A stretch of 64,000 nt of DNA from Toxorhynchites rutilus septentrionalis (lineage: Eukaryota; Arthropoda; Insecta; Diptera; Culicidae): the NCBI RefSeq assembly GCF_029784135.1, contig NC_073744.1, forward strand, positions 106,384,266 to 106,448,265, in the 5' to 3' direction. The position numbers and the translations under genes are program-made. Shown here one piece after another: positions 10,741 to 22,925 of the stretch; the first letter of the stretch is position 1, and each line of letters opens with the position of its first letter. Under the pieces are notes generated by a model, which was not told where the DNA came from, ran no database searches, and saw only the letters and a program-made list of their open reading frames with translations.

Positions 10741-13504
10741 TTATTTGTTTAGATGAGAAGAAACGGGATTCATCTTCTTGAGGTGAGTTGCGAAGAAAAC
10801 TCCGATTCGCTTGCCGTCGAGGTCTTCCAATTCATAGGAATGAGAACCTAAAACCTTCCTAACAATGCAAGGCTCGTATTTCGGCGCGAGCTTCTTGCTG
10901 AACCCTTTCCCTTTATCTGAGAGGTAGAATGTCTTCTTAAGTACCTGCTCCCCCGGAACATATTGCTGACAACTGGTGTTAGCTCGTAGATTGTACGTTC
11001 GCTCGTGCCGTTTATATGCACTCTCTAAATTCATTTTGACCTCTTCAAAAAGTTTCTTTCGATCCTCCGCTAGCTTTGTTTCATCTGGGCTTGACCTTTC
11101 GCTATTTTGCCGCATTAAAGCATACTCTCTCCCATCGGATACCTGGTTCCGCCCGAACACAATGAAATAGGGACTGTATTTTGTGGACTCATGGACAGCA
11201 TTTCGAATCGCGTTTGCTATATCTTGCAGGTTGTCTGTCCAGTGTTTGTGCTCCTTTTTGAGCGTTGCACGGATCGCGGTGGTGATCACCCTGTTGACCC
11301 TTTCCGTATTGTTCACCTGAGGATGATATGCGGGGGTGAGCCAATGGATTACATTATAGTCGGCTAACAATTTTTTAAAGGCTTTCGACACGAATTGTGT
11401 ACCATTATCGGTTAACACAATCTCAGGCACCCCGAATAGACGGAAAATCATATTGTGGACAAATTCGACCAGTGTTTCCGCTTTAGCTTCACGGAAAGGT
11501 TGGACCAAAACAAATTTACTGAAGACGTCTGTTGCTACTAGCAGACATGTGTGGCGATTCTTTCCTGATGCCGGCAAGGGACCGACATAGTCCAGCGTGA
11601 CAAATTGCCACGGGTACTTAACCACTTTCTGAACGCCCATGGGTGGCGTCGAATTAGTGTTGCCAGCTTTACTCGTCTGGCAACATAAACATTCTCTACA
11701 GTATCGCTTAATGTGTTCTCCCATTTTCGGCCAAAAGTACCGCTCTTTAATCGCTGCTAGAGTTTTCTCATAGCCAAAGTGTGCTTTGTCGTGCTCTCGC
11801 TTAATGATTTCGATTATTTCTGACTCGGGTGGGAAACGTTTCCATGCGAACCTCGAATCGGTTTGCTTCTTTGGAGATAAACAATATTTGTATATTTGCC
11901 CATCGATAACGCGATATTCTTGTAACTTTGTCGGATTTGATTTTATTTTATCAATCAATTCCTCATATTGGGGATCGAGAGGTACGACTGAGATGACGTC
12001 CAGCGAACGTGAGAGGCAATCCGCTGTCACGTTGCTTTTGCCTTTTCGATAAACAAGTTCGATGTCGTAGGATTGGATGCGTAAGGCCCATCGTAACAAT
12101 TTGGCATTACCCGATTCCGCTCCGATTTTGAACAACCAGAGCAGGCTCCTGGCGTCCGTCACCACCCTGAATCTTGTCCCTTCCACGTAGTGCCGAAAGT
12201 TGTCAATAGCCAACAGTACAGCGAGACACTCTTTCTCAACTGCAGCATACTTTCTCTGAGTGCTGCTTAATTTTTTACTAAAATAACTGATTATCCTAGT
12301 CCGACCATCCTGCTCTTGGACTAACGCAGCGCCTACTGCGTTATCGGAGGCATCCGATTCAATGCTAAACGGTAAAGCGAAATCTGGGTTTCCCAGGATT
12401 GGCGCTGAAGTTAAAGCAGATTTCAACTCATTAAACGCTTGCTCTGCTTCCGGTGTCCATATAATTTTTTTCTTGCTTTTCTTAAGTAGATCTGTTATGG
12501 GTGTGGTGATTCGACTATAATTATCGATGAATTTCTGGTAAAACCCTGCTAAACCCATTAGACGACGTATGTCTTTTACTGTCTTGGGTCTTGTATAATT
12601 CAAGATTGGCTGAATACGTGATTCATCTATTGCGACTCCCTTCTCAGACAAAAGATATCCTAGATACATTACTTGCTTTTTACAAAATTCAGATTTCTCT
12701 AGCGATATTGTGAGTCCTGCCCTTTTCAAACGATCCGCAATTACCCTCAATAAACGGAAATGTTCGGGTAGTGTCTTGGTCGCGACCACAATGTCGTCTA
12801 AGTAGACGAAGACATTGGGTTGAAGGTCAAATCCGATGGCTTTATTCATGAGTCTGCACATCGTGAACGGTGCATTTGTGAGCCCGAAAGGACACACCTT
12901 GAACCTGAAAAGTCCTTTTGAAGTACGAAACGCAGTATAATTTCTGCTTTCCTCTTTCAATGGAATCTGGAAATAAGCATCTTTTAAGTCTATTATTGAA
13001 TAATATTTTGCACTCTCTAATCGGTGGAATATTTCTTGCATATTCTGCATCGGATAAGCGTCTTTTACGGTCATTGCGTTGATTCGTCTCGAATCCAAAC
13101 ACACGCGAATTTTCCCATTCGATTTCCGCACTGCCACTAGTGGATTTGTCCACTCACTGTAGCACTCCTCAATCGCGTCGATGCTTTTGAAACGCTCAAT
13201 TTCGGCATCAATTTCCTTTCGGATATAGGGCGAGCATTTGTATACTGGCTGGTTTCGTGGCTGTGCTCCCTCCTTTAAAATTATCTCGTGTTGAATGAGA
13301 TTGGTTCGCCCTAGTTTTCCCGGAGCAGTTAGCTCGAACATTTTTATGGTATTTATCAGCTCTCGCCGTTCCTCGCTCGACAATTCGTGTTCGGTCTCTA
13401 CGTTTTCTGGTACGGGTTCGATCGGGCTTTCATACGTAGGAATGTCTAGGGTATCGTCTGTCTCTTTATTCGTTATTTTTGGAATGTCTGCCACAGGTTC
13501 TAAG
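10741..13504 (-). CDS. pol: Ty3/gypsy pol: RT, RNase H and integrase
   Basis: This is an uninterrupted ~920-codon polyprotein segment. It holds the RT core with the catalytic YLDDIVVA motif, then RNase H (SDASDNAVGAALV and VVTDARSLLWL). The integrase His-Cys zinc motif is HDKAHFGY...YCRECLCCQ, and the DDE core has TLDYVG, LTDNGTQF and NNTERVNR. The order RT-RNase H-IN is that of Ty3/gypsy (Metaviridae-type) elements, not copia. The first ~11 codons of the open frame (13539-13505) belong to the inserted element, so the native part starts at about 13504. The protein is intact from RT to the C-terminus, so the insertion upstream may be young. Confidence 0.9.
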
Positions 13505-16154
13505 CTAAGTGGTGCGGACTCAATCCACTTCATTCTCAAGCAAATTCATGCATGTTTTCAAGCGATTTCTTGCAATAAATTCTCAGACCACCGGAGATGC
13601 CAGATTTCCAAATATGTTTGTAAATTTACAGACATATCTGTAAAACATTCTTCACATCTATTCATCACATCAAAAATATTGGACTCACCATATGACATTT
13701 TTCCATAGTTTTAATACAGAAAAGTTATTATATTTAGTATATATCAATACACATGACGTTAGACCAGCGATACTCAACCTGCGGCCCAGCAGTCCTTCTG
13801 GTTGGCCCATCTGGTGTGTATGAACTTTTGCCTTGACATCATTGCAGACGAAAGAGAGGATACGGTTATTCACAATTAATGAAAAATTGCATTCTCTACA
13901 GGTAAGGAAAAATCTTGAACGAAAATTGTCTCTGATAAATATTTTCTGTTCTAGATAAGATTGTTTTGCTGAAATGCAAGGAGATTTATTGAAAAATAGT
14001 TAAGTTAGGGTCAGGACTATGTCTTCTAAGTATTTAAACAACATCGAATAAAAATTTTCATTCTATTTTTAACAACTTACATTTGCTTTCGGGTCTGCTT
14101 ATGACGAAATATGGGTTACTGTTCGATATTGTTACGACAGACATGGTTCATGGCCGTGTGGTGATCTAAAACTTGTATAGCCTTGCATGGCGGATGGAAA
14201 GTATACACTGCATTTTCTTATAAATTTCATCAACGACAAGACCGCAAGCCTTGGTGGATGTCCAATATATCAACGGTGAAATACTGTTTTTTATAAAAAT
14301 TAACAACGCGTATGTATGTGTATGTATGTATGTGTAGATCGTTGAAATATTTAAACACATTACAGGACATAAGTTATTAAGTGGTCCGAAAAATAATTTT
14401 TTTCCACTTTTTCCCAAAAATGACAAATGAAAATTAATAACTTTTGAATCACTGAATCGATTTAGATGATCGACTTTTTTTAATTGACCTAGCCTTTTAT
14501 TAAAAAATATTTAACTTGCGAAAAAAATAATTATATTTTAGTAATTATTGATTGTAGTCGTTTTTTATTTTTTTATGACTTTCGACTAGAGGGCGCTATA
14601 TTTTTTTATATTTTTTCTTGAAAGCTGAGGATTTTTTACACAACATATCTCGATATCAGGGTTGCTATTTTTTCGTTTTTTAGATATGATTTTAAAAAAA
14701 ATCATTTTTCCCCATTTGTCCAAAAATAACTTTCTGCAAAAAATCATAACATTTGAACTACTGAACCGATTTAGATGATCGGTATATTAAATTGAAGCCA
14801 ATAAGCAAAATTCACACTTGCGGGAAGATTGGATTCTAGTAGCATAGGTCTAGTTTAGTCACATATGAATATTGATCGAAGACTTAAAACATGTTAAATT
14901 TACATAATTCTAACTTAAAAACGATAATTATAGCATCTCTGATATCGACATATGTTAGGTAAATAAGCTTTCCATAAAAAATATAAAAAAATATAGCGCT
15001 CCTATCTTTAACCGAGAAAACTATGAAAAACTAACTAAATCAATAATTACAAAAACAAAATTCAATTTTTTGCGCAAAAGTAATATTTTTTCAAAGAAAA
15101 ATAACTCGTAAGCTTCAATTTGATATGTCGATGATATGAATTGGTCCAATAGTTTGAAAGTTATGACTTTTTGTAGTGGGAAAAATGGGAAAACATTGTT
15201 TTTCGAACCATCGCTTAGTTTTGAAAAATCATATTTCAAAAACGAAAAAAATAGCATCTCTGATATCAAGATATTTTATGTAAAAAATTCTCAGCTTTCA
15301 ATCCATATTAAAAATAGGATCCATATTATATGCAAGTTAAATATTTCTTAATTAAAGCTCATTGGCTTAAATTTGATATGTCGATCATCTAAATCGGTTG
15401 AGTGGTTCGAAAGTTATAAATTTTTGATAAAAGTCATTTGGGAAAAAGTGGAAAAAAATGATTTTTGGGATCACCCTAAAATGGAAATGGGCACCCTAAT
15501 GACAAATTAAAAAAATACGAGTTTAATGTTTTGCGATAAAGAACAAAATTACCACTTTTGACGAAGATCTGAGAACCACTATATTAGTTTGGCATGGAAT
15601 GGCTGTATATATATATACAGAATACAATCTTACGTGCATCGTGATGTACAAAGTATTAATGAATATGTGAAAATTAACGTTAAAAGACATTTCTATAGAT
15701 CTGCACACTTTTACAGACTTTTCCACATTTTTAACAGACATTCACATGTTTTTACAGACTTTTTTTTTTAAGTCATCTGGCAGCTCTTCCTTCCACTTTT
15801 TATCGAATATTTCCAAATCGCAGGAGTAAACATTTACGTGACTCTGACTTTGTTTGTTTTTATTACGTTCGGAAAAACGTTATGACAAAGAGAGGGGACA
15901 TTAAAAATACGTTGCTCAGTGAAAGGCTGAGATGCTCTTTCAGAGATGCAATGGTTAATTAAACAATTGACGGAAATATGTAGTTCGTTCATTTTATAAT
16001 TTTACTTATTTTTGCCCTTGACAACAATACCTCTTTTATAGTGTTGATTATCATAAGAAAAATAACACTCCTGATCGTTGGATCTCTTTTGACATTTCAA
16101 TTGGATCTTTTTTGACAGCCGTTTTGATTCAGTCCGCACTACCTAGGTTCTAAG
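13495..16154. mobile_element. 2.64 kb insertion splitting gypsy protease from RT, 10 bp duplication
   Basis: AGGTTCTAAG occurs at 13495-13504 and again at 16145-16154, flanking 13505-16144. The insert ends are imperfect inverted repeats: CTAAGTGGTGCGGACTCAATC at the left against AGGTAGTGCGGACTGAATC as the complement of the right end (shared core GTGCGGACT-AATC). Both duplicates encode Leu-Glu-Pro in the minus-strand polyprotein, and removing one duplicate plus the insert keeps protease and pol in one frame. The interior is AT-rich and has no transposase. It contains a hAT-like CAACCTGCGGCCC stretch near 13780 and the recurring module at 14380-15600. A 10 bp duplication would suit Mutator-like elements, but the class is not established. 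Confidence 0.75.
14380..15600. repeat. Recurring AT-rich module with inverted internal copies
   Basis: It contains repeated versions of a unit reading roughly CATAACTTTTGAACCACTG-ACCGATT-AGATGATCGATA in both orientations (around 14430, 14750, 15120 and 15370). It ends with GTTTGGCATGGAA (~15588-15600), the same terminus as the element at 22926-24128. The matching left terminus is missing here. It is non-coding. Confidence 0.55.
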
Positions 16155-16540
16155 TGGTAACAAGATTTTGGTTCTCTGACTCCGTTTAGGGTTGTCACAT
16201 TCTCTGGTCCATGACCTAGATCAATCATCGGTTTGATTCCGAAGCTGTTCCAGAAGTCGGCACCAAGGATTAATTTTTGGGTTATTTGCGGTACAACTAT
16301 AGTGGGAATTACGCGTGTTATATTCCTAAATGTGTATGGAAGGTTTAACATCCCTAAGCATTTATACTGCGTTCCATCCGCCGTGCTAATTTTTATTGCT
16401 GCGGGCTTCACTGCGAGTCCATATTTTTCAACGAGATCTATACTATTAATGACACTGATTCCGGCTCCGGAATCAAGTAGGGCTTCGACTTCCGTGTCGA
16501 ATATTTTTACCGTAATATGTGGACACGACAAATTGTTCAT
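16139..16540 (-). CDS. Ty3/gypsy aspartic protease
   Basis: This is a retropepsin domain with the catalytic LLDSGAGISVIN motif near residue 22 and the C-terminal KLILGADFW segment (the ILG motif). It is in a different frame from gag and stays open upstream of its first Met, so expression by gag-pro frameshifting fits. The frame ends at a stop created by the 2.64 kb insertion; the native sequence stops at the duplication (16145-16154) and would continue into pol. Confidence 0.8.
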   Translation of the reverse strand: MNNLSCPHITVKIFDTEVEALLDSGAGISVINSIDLVEKYGLAVKPAAIKISTADGTQYKCLGMLNLPYTFRNITRVIPTIVVPQITQKLILGADFWNSFGIKPMIDLGHGPENVTTLNGVREPKSCYHLEPR

Positions 16541-16650
16541 TTGAACGTGGAAAATTATTTGTAACCGCTCATAGTTCGCGATCGTATTTGCATTTTCGGG
16601 AACCTTTGTATTATGAAGGATGCAAGGATTCCCACACGTACACCCAACTT

Positions 16651-18588
16651 TTAGTTTCCCTGTTGCGCAGGCCTAAACGCAGGCCGATAACTGGACGAAC
16701 ATCGTTCACAAAAACGGATTGTCCTACCATGGTTACCACATCCATAGCAAAATAAAACTTTCGGTCTCCTGCATTCCTTCCAGCAATGCCCTTGCTCTTG
16801 GCAGTTCCAGCAAGTTACAGCTGATCTGCTCTGCTGATTTGGAGGATTTTGTACTCCAGAGCTGATACGCGATGTTGGTGTTTCTACTGTTTGTTTGCTC
16901 GGTTTGAGAGTATTTACCGGGATTGAGTAATTGCTCTCGTCCGAGTCACTTTCAGCCTGAATTTTATTGATTGCTCTTCTGGACGTGCCTTCCCCCAACA
17001 TCTGAAGGCTGGGGTCCGCTGCATCGATCCTGTAATTCAGCATTATAAGGTGCTGCAGATCTTCTACTTCGATTATCGATATTTTGGATCTATAATACAG
17101 TCGCATGTTATCCCAAATTAATTCAAATTTTCTTGTTTTCGATAGTGGTTTCGATAACATTTTATTCAATTTTTCAATCTCCGTGACGAAGGCAATAAAA
17201 GATTCGCCACGCAGTTGTTTCCTTTCGTGCATCTTTTGTCGAATCCCCTGGTCCTGATTCGGATTGCCGAATCGGTACCTGATCATTTTTTCAAAAACAT
17301 CCCAACTCGTGAATTCGTCCACGAAGGTAAAAAACCAATCGGATGCTGATCCGTCTAGAAGTAAATGAATGTCTCTCAAAAGTCGTTGGTTCGAAACCCC
17401 TTCGCGTTCAGCTATTTTCTTTAGCTTGTACAAAAAATTTTCGATGCTTGTCGTTTTTGGTTCACCAGAGAATTTCATATTCCACTTCTCTACGCGGTAA
17501 GCGTCTCTAGTATGCTCTACCCTATTTCCTGCCCTAAAAGTTCGTTGTGTTAAACGCCTAGTGTCTACATTTCTGGGAGCCAAGTGACTAGTTTGCGATG
17601 CTTCGGACTCATCCGAATCGTAGGTTGCCTTGACTTTTCGTTTACTGGACGTTTGTGGTTTTTTCGTTTTGTTAGCATCAGCGGGAAGGAGGTCATCTAA
17701 CGATTCGCTGTCTGTAGATTGAAACCCAACTCTCTTCTCTTTAGTGATCTTCTTAATAATCTGCTCCTGCCCTTCTGTGCCTTTATTCTTTTTTTCCTGA
17801 GCTCCTATTTGTCCCTCTCTCGTAGGATTCGATATTAAATTTTGCATCAACCTTTCAAGCTGTTCAATTCTCCCTTGTAGTCGCATGTTTTCTTGCTGCA
17901 GAATTGATGTGCCCGTTCGGTTCGATTCTGAAATGGCTGTAATTGGCTGCACATTTTACTGTTGCACGTTTGCTGTGTTCGTTTGGTTTAATTTTGGGAT
18001 TGTTCCAGTTTGTCTTCTCGTGACGTTGTGGGACAGTGGCGTTACCTGTTCTGTAGCTATTGGAGTTTGATCCACTACGGTTGTATTAGAAGCAGCTTCT
18101 TCGGATTGATTTATTATATCATTAATTTTGTCATTTACTGGAGAAGCTGGTGGTCCAATTTTAAATTCTTTCAAAATTTACGTAATTCTACGAACTAACC
18201 CCCGTTTTAGCATTTTATCTTCCTCATCTTTTGTTAGACACCTTTTCGCTCGGTAGTAATAATGAAGTATACGCGATTCCCTTCTTTGATCAACACCATG
18301 TCGTTTCAACTCTTTTAATATTTCAGAAATATTTTCTTCAATTAACCCAAACTCATCTCTAATAGAAAATTTTGAGCGATAATTTCGCCCTTCTTTAAGA
18401 TCAGATTTGAAAAGTTTTCTCAAAAATCTTTGTTTTTCAGGTAAATTTAAATCGACTGTTTCTTCGTTCCAACGGTCACGAATCTGTAGTTCATAGTCGG
18501 TCTCCTCCGAATTCAAATACTCTGCGGATGGAAATTTACTCATCTTGTTCCGTATTTGTTTAGTAGGAATATGAATGAAACAATTCAC
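16651..18588 (-). pseudogene. gag: Ty3/gypsy gag with two in-frame stops
   Basis: One frame of ~646 codons is divided by TAA at 18180-18178 and TAA at 17958-17956. The N-terminal third is charged and helical (MSKFPSAEYLNSEETDYELQ; a start at 18543 is also possible). A middle part has a coiled-coil-like stretch (QQENMRLQGRIEQLERLMQN) and a capsid-like region. The C-terminus has zinc knuckles CWNCQEQGHCWKEC and CYGCGNHGRTIRFC. The gag frame ends before the protease. Two stops make this copy inactive for Gag unless they are read through. Pol remains open, so decay is uneven. Confidence 0.75.
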
Positions 18589-19258
18589 TTACTAAAAAGT
18601 GTCCACATTTTCATCGCTTGTTTACGTGAAGAATATAATTTTTTCAGGCACACTTGATTTGAGAGTGTATGGATTTCTAGCTGTCTTGACGCAAGGTCTT
18701 TAATGAAGAATGAGAAGATGGGAAGGTTTATATAAACATGTTTATAATTACATAAGTTTATTCAAATATTAATATTGCTCTTATTTAACTATTCAGTGCA
18801 ATTTTATCAAAATTTGAAAGAGAAATTAAAAAAGGAATGTTTTTTTTTCAATATTTTTCTGAGATGGTTATTAAAAATCCATTGCTTTATTATTTACCCT
18901 CCATTATTCGTTAATTTCTCCTGCTTTTCGTTCTTTGACCTATCATTTTAACAATTCAATTTGAGAGGTTTAAAATTGCGACAAGATAAAAATTTGGTGT
19001 GAAAGAGTGAATTGTGGAAAATTAAATCGCAAATTCTCTAAGCGTTATAATTAAAGTTTTTCTGTAGTATTTAATTTTTGAGTTTGTGTGAACGACAGAT
19101 TAAAGTTGATTCATAAAAGAATAAGATTTCATTTGATATGACGATTTTTGAAATCGACTCAATGGTTGTAAAGTTATGACGTTTTGTAAGAAATCTAGGC
19201 CCTAGTGGCATGTGCTGTACACAAAAGTTGTCTCCATTCACATGAATTTTATATTTTT
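18589..19258. other. AT-rich upstream region of gypsy element
   Basis: There is no gene and no LTR that I can pair with the 3' side. Near 19135-19190 there is one copy of the recurring module seen at 14380-15600 (...AAAGTTATGACGTTTTGT...). The stretch ends at the T-run that precedes the second H2A unit. Confidence 0.35.
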
Positions 19259-19779
19259 GACGTAGGACTACGTCTAACCGGAAGATATAGGGGGTGAAAT
19301 GGAAATCTAGGCACTGAACAAGTAGGAAAAAATGCCAGATTTGGAACGCTTATAACTCGAGCATTTCTCAATAGATCGCAAAGGTTTTTGCATCAATTGA
19401 TAGGAAATATATCTACGCATCTATCATAACGAATAACATTTCATTTTTCTTGAGATAAATAATTGAATAATTGTGAAATATCAAGCATTGTCCAAATGCA
19501 CTATGTGTCCATTTTTGATTGGTCCATTTTGTGCTCCTCAAATCGTACCGACCAAAACGGGCAACCAGAGCAGCAGCGAAATAGAATGAAGCACGATTGG
19601 AAAGGAAAAAGAAAAAAAAAAGAACGAAACATTGGTCGCAGTCTCACACATGCGTGATTCTCGAGCCAGCCAGTCAGCTTAAAAGTCCCCGCTCCGCTGC
19701 CGTAACGATCATTCTCATTCAAACCGTACACCACATCAGTTCGCATCACAACACATCAACAAACCAACCCAAGCAGCCA

Positions 19780-20050
19780 TGTCTGGACATGGCAAAGGAG
19801 GAAAAGTGAAGGGAAAGGCAAAACCCGCTCGAACCGTGTCGTTCTGGAGTTCCCCGCAAGGGTAGCTAGGCCGAGCGCGTTAGTACCAGTGCACCAGTCC
19901 ACCTAGCCGCCGTTATATAGTTTCGGCCGCCGAAGTGATCGAGTTAGCTGGCAAAGCTGCTCGCGACGATAAGAAAACCCGCATTCAGAACAGAACACAT
20001 TCGGTTCGGTGGACATCAAGACAACAGGCAGTTGCAGCGAGTGGCGAGTG
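19780..20050 (+). pseudogene. Histone H2A pseudogene 2
   Basis: The ATG (19780) opens MSGHGKGGKVKGKAK, followed by a frameshifted stretch that still aligns with the H2A alpha-1 and alpha-2 region (the GAPVYLAAV... equivalent at ~19890-19915). AAEVIELAGKAARDDKKTRI follows near 19925-19985. It stops matching after 20050, where a reverse-oriented remnant begins; the expected 3' end and stem-loop are deleted. Compared with pseudogene 1 it keeps more of the middle and less of the end. Confidence 0.8.
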
Positions 20051-20530
20051 ATGAGTATGTGAATTTGGCAGTTGTTCTGAGCTTATTGATAGTTGGGGAA
20101 TTGCCTGATTATTCGATTTTCACCAATTCTTAAATTGTTTCCAGATTGAAAGTACAGTAATTTGCAATTAGTTCGACATTTAGCTAATTGGACGGACATG
20201 TAATGCGACATATTTAGTTGGACATTTTTGTAAACATAGAGATCCAAATTATGACCCCAAATTGAAAGTCGACACTGTACCACTGTCATCGCAAATGTTC
20301 AATTACAGGTTAAAATCGCCTCCAATGCAACACTGAGTGGTGCTTCGGAACGTCGCATTGAATGTAATTTACTGTACAACATGTCACAAAGATGGATGGG
20401 AAGAAATTTTCCAACTGTGAAAGCTGTGACGAGTGGCAACAAATCGCTAAACAGGAAGGTTTAGCCGAACAAGATGGGGATATCGAGTGATAACAAAACG
20501 ATAAACTCTTTAGATTGAAGATAATTTTGT

Positions 20531-20546
20531 GATCCTGAAAAGGACC
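20531..20546 (-). promoter_or_regulatory. Histone mRNA 3' stem-loop (minus strand)
   Basis: On the minus strand it reads GGTCCT-TTTC-AGGATC followed by ACAAAAT, identical to the loop at 2295-2314. It would end a minus-strand histone-type transcript started near 20700, divergent from H2A pseudogene 3. Its coding part is not recognisable. Confidence 0.7.
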
Positions 20547-20706
20547 CTTTTTAGCCTGCATGTGAATCCAACGAGCAAACAAATCGTAATGAATGTATTT
20601 TTTTGCCATCGCTGCCTTTTAACGCTCATTCGTTCGTCTCGTTGGACTCGCCCCTTTGGCTGAGTCTGCCGATTTGTCTCTATCCTGTGAGTGTGTACCG
20701 CTAGAG

Positions 20707-20713
20707 TATAAAA
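20707..20713 (+). promoter_or_regulatory. TATA box upstream of H2A pseudogene 3
   Basis: TATAAAA lies ~120 bp before the degenerate H2A start and is preceded by GTGTACCGCTAGAG. This position fits a replication-dependent histone promoter. Activity cannot be judged from sequence. Confidence 0.5.
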
Positions 20714-20826
20714 CACGCGGACCCCAAAAAAATATGTTATTTTCTTTCAAACCGTAAACCCGTGTGGTTGTACGGCATCGTTCAACATCGCATCGCATCA
20801 CATCGACAAAGCAACACAAGCAGCAA

Positions 20827-21233
20827 CGTGGACGTGTGGACGTGACAAAGGAGGACAAGTTAAGGGAAAGGCAAAGTCCCACTCGAACCGTGCAAGTGTG
20901 CAGTTCCCCGTAGGTGTATTCGCCAATTGCTCCGCAAAGGTAGCTAGGCCGAGCGAATTAGTACCAGTGCACCAGTCTACCTAGCCGGCGTTATATAGTT
21001 TCGGCCGCCGAAGTGATCGAGTTGACTGGTAAAGCTGCTCGCGACGATAAGAAAACCCGCATTCATAACAGAACACATTTGGTTCGGTGGACATCAAGAC
21101 AGCAACAGGCAGTTGCAGCGAGTGGCAAACGCATTCGCAAAACGGCAGCAGGTAGCTGGAGAAAAAAGTTTGTTTATACAGACTGCTTTGGTGGCAAAAC
21201 CAGCCAACGTAAAACACGGCGCTTTTCAGGGCC
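20827..21233 (+). pseudogene. Histone H2A pseudogene 3
   Basis: The start codon is lost (GTGGAC in place of ATGTCTGGA) and early stops follow. The DNA still aligns with H2A: AAAGGAGGACAAGTTAAGGG, a QFPVG..RQLLRKG-like segment near 20900-20940, GAPVYLAAV-like DNA at 20966-20995, and the ELTGKAARDDKKTRI segment at 21018-21063. After this the sequence is degenerate up to a histone stem-loop at 21218-21233 (GGCGCT-TTTC-AGGGCC, one mismatch). The same stem-loop variant follows pseudogene 1. Confidence 0.75.
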
Positions 21234-22219
21234 ATTAAACCATTCAAAGAAGAGTTATTAAAAGTTATTCACAATACCAATGCATTCTAAAGTGACATAA
21301 TATGACATATAATATGAACTGAATTATTTAGTTTATGCTTGTTTTTGAACTTATTGGTGGTTGAGGTCTTTGAAATTAATCATTCAGTTTTCACAAACCC
21401 ATGTATGGTCTCCGAATCAAAAGTGGCTTCAAATTACAACACATTGTATGCAGGATGGCATTAACGAATTTTCTCGGTAGCAAGAACTGCTTTCTTGGGT
21501 TGATAACTGATGTTGAAAATTGACTGACGTTACATCTGCATTGTATAGAAACATAACTAAGGAGCAATATGATGAGCTATGCATTTCCTGCTGCTCTGTT
21601 CGTATTTTAAAGGACTTCAATCCGAAGGTCCTCCGCCCTTTATTCACTGTTGGTTTTTCAGAACGCTTATAACTCGTCTGTTTCTCGACATATCGTAGAG
21701 TTCGTCTCCAAAACCTCAGTTTTTTCATTTTTATTTACTTTGTTTGCGGAGACTACAAATCTTACAATTCATTCGTCTCCGAAACCACAGTTTAAGGTAC
21801 GGTAATGTGCTAGTGAAATATATGATAGTGAATGAGCTGATGACCACCTATGCATTCCCTATCACAGCCATCATTTTGATTGTACGATATGTGTATACGC
21901 AAAAAGATGACCGGCGTTAAACATTTAATAAGTACAAAGCCTTCAGAAAAAAATCAAGAATCAACTATAAGACAGTGAGAAAAGAATTAGAAAATTTGTA
22001 AAAAAACGCAAAAACACAACACTAAAGACTCTTTTCAGAACTCCCAACATGTTCATAAAGATTAAACAGTAAACTAATCCATATTTCAGGTAGATAGGAA
22101 GGTATTCACGTAGGAGAAGAAAATAAAACAATATATTTAGAATATATGTTTAGAAAAAACTGTCCCCTTTGTTTAGTCCTACGTCACTCCGGTTATGTCC
22201 CCGACATTACCCACCCGTC

Positions 22220-22761
<542 letters not shown>

Positions 22762-22925
22762 GAATTATATCACATCCACTATTCAAGGAAGTTAATGATA
22801 TTTTCTAGCATCAATCCAAATGCAGTAATTCTAACTATTATTATGGCCGCACTAAAAGACATGAAAAACAACAAGAAAAACGCGAACTTCGAAATTTGTG
22901 AACTATTGCAGTATTACTTCAGCCA

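Larger units (their letters stand above)
19259..22219 (+). mobile_element. H2A-type histone-derived unit, copy 2 (both ends present)
   Basis: It begins GACGTAGGACTACGTC at 19259 after TTTT. It ends with GTCCTACGTCACTCCGGTTA...ACCCACCCGTC at 22219, followed by a T-run. The ends resemble those of the F units (GTCCTACGTCACCC..GGTTAT..ACCCAC). Inside are two H2A pseudogenes (19780 and 20827), histone 3' stem-loops on both strands and a TATA box at 20707. The first 1.4 kb is the inverted copy of 2040-3822. 21240-22170 has no gene I can name. The T-rich flanks on both sides fit a T-rich target duplication. Confidence 0.65.
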
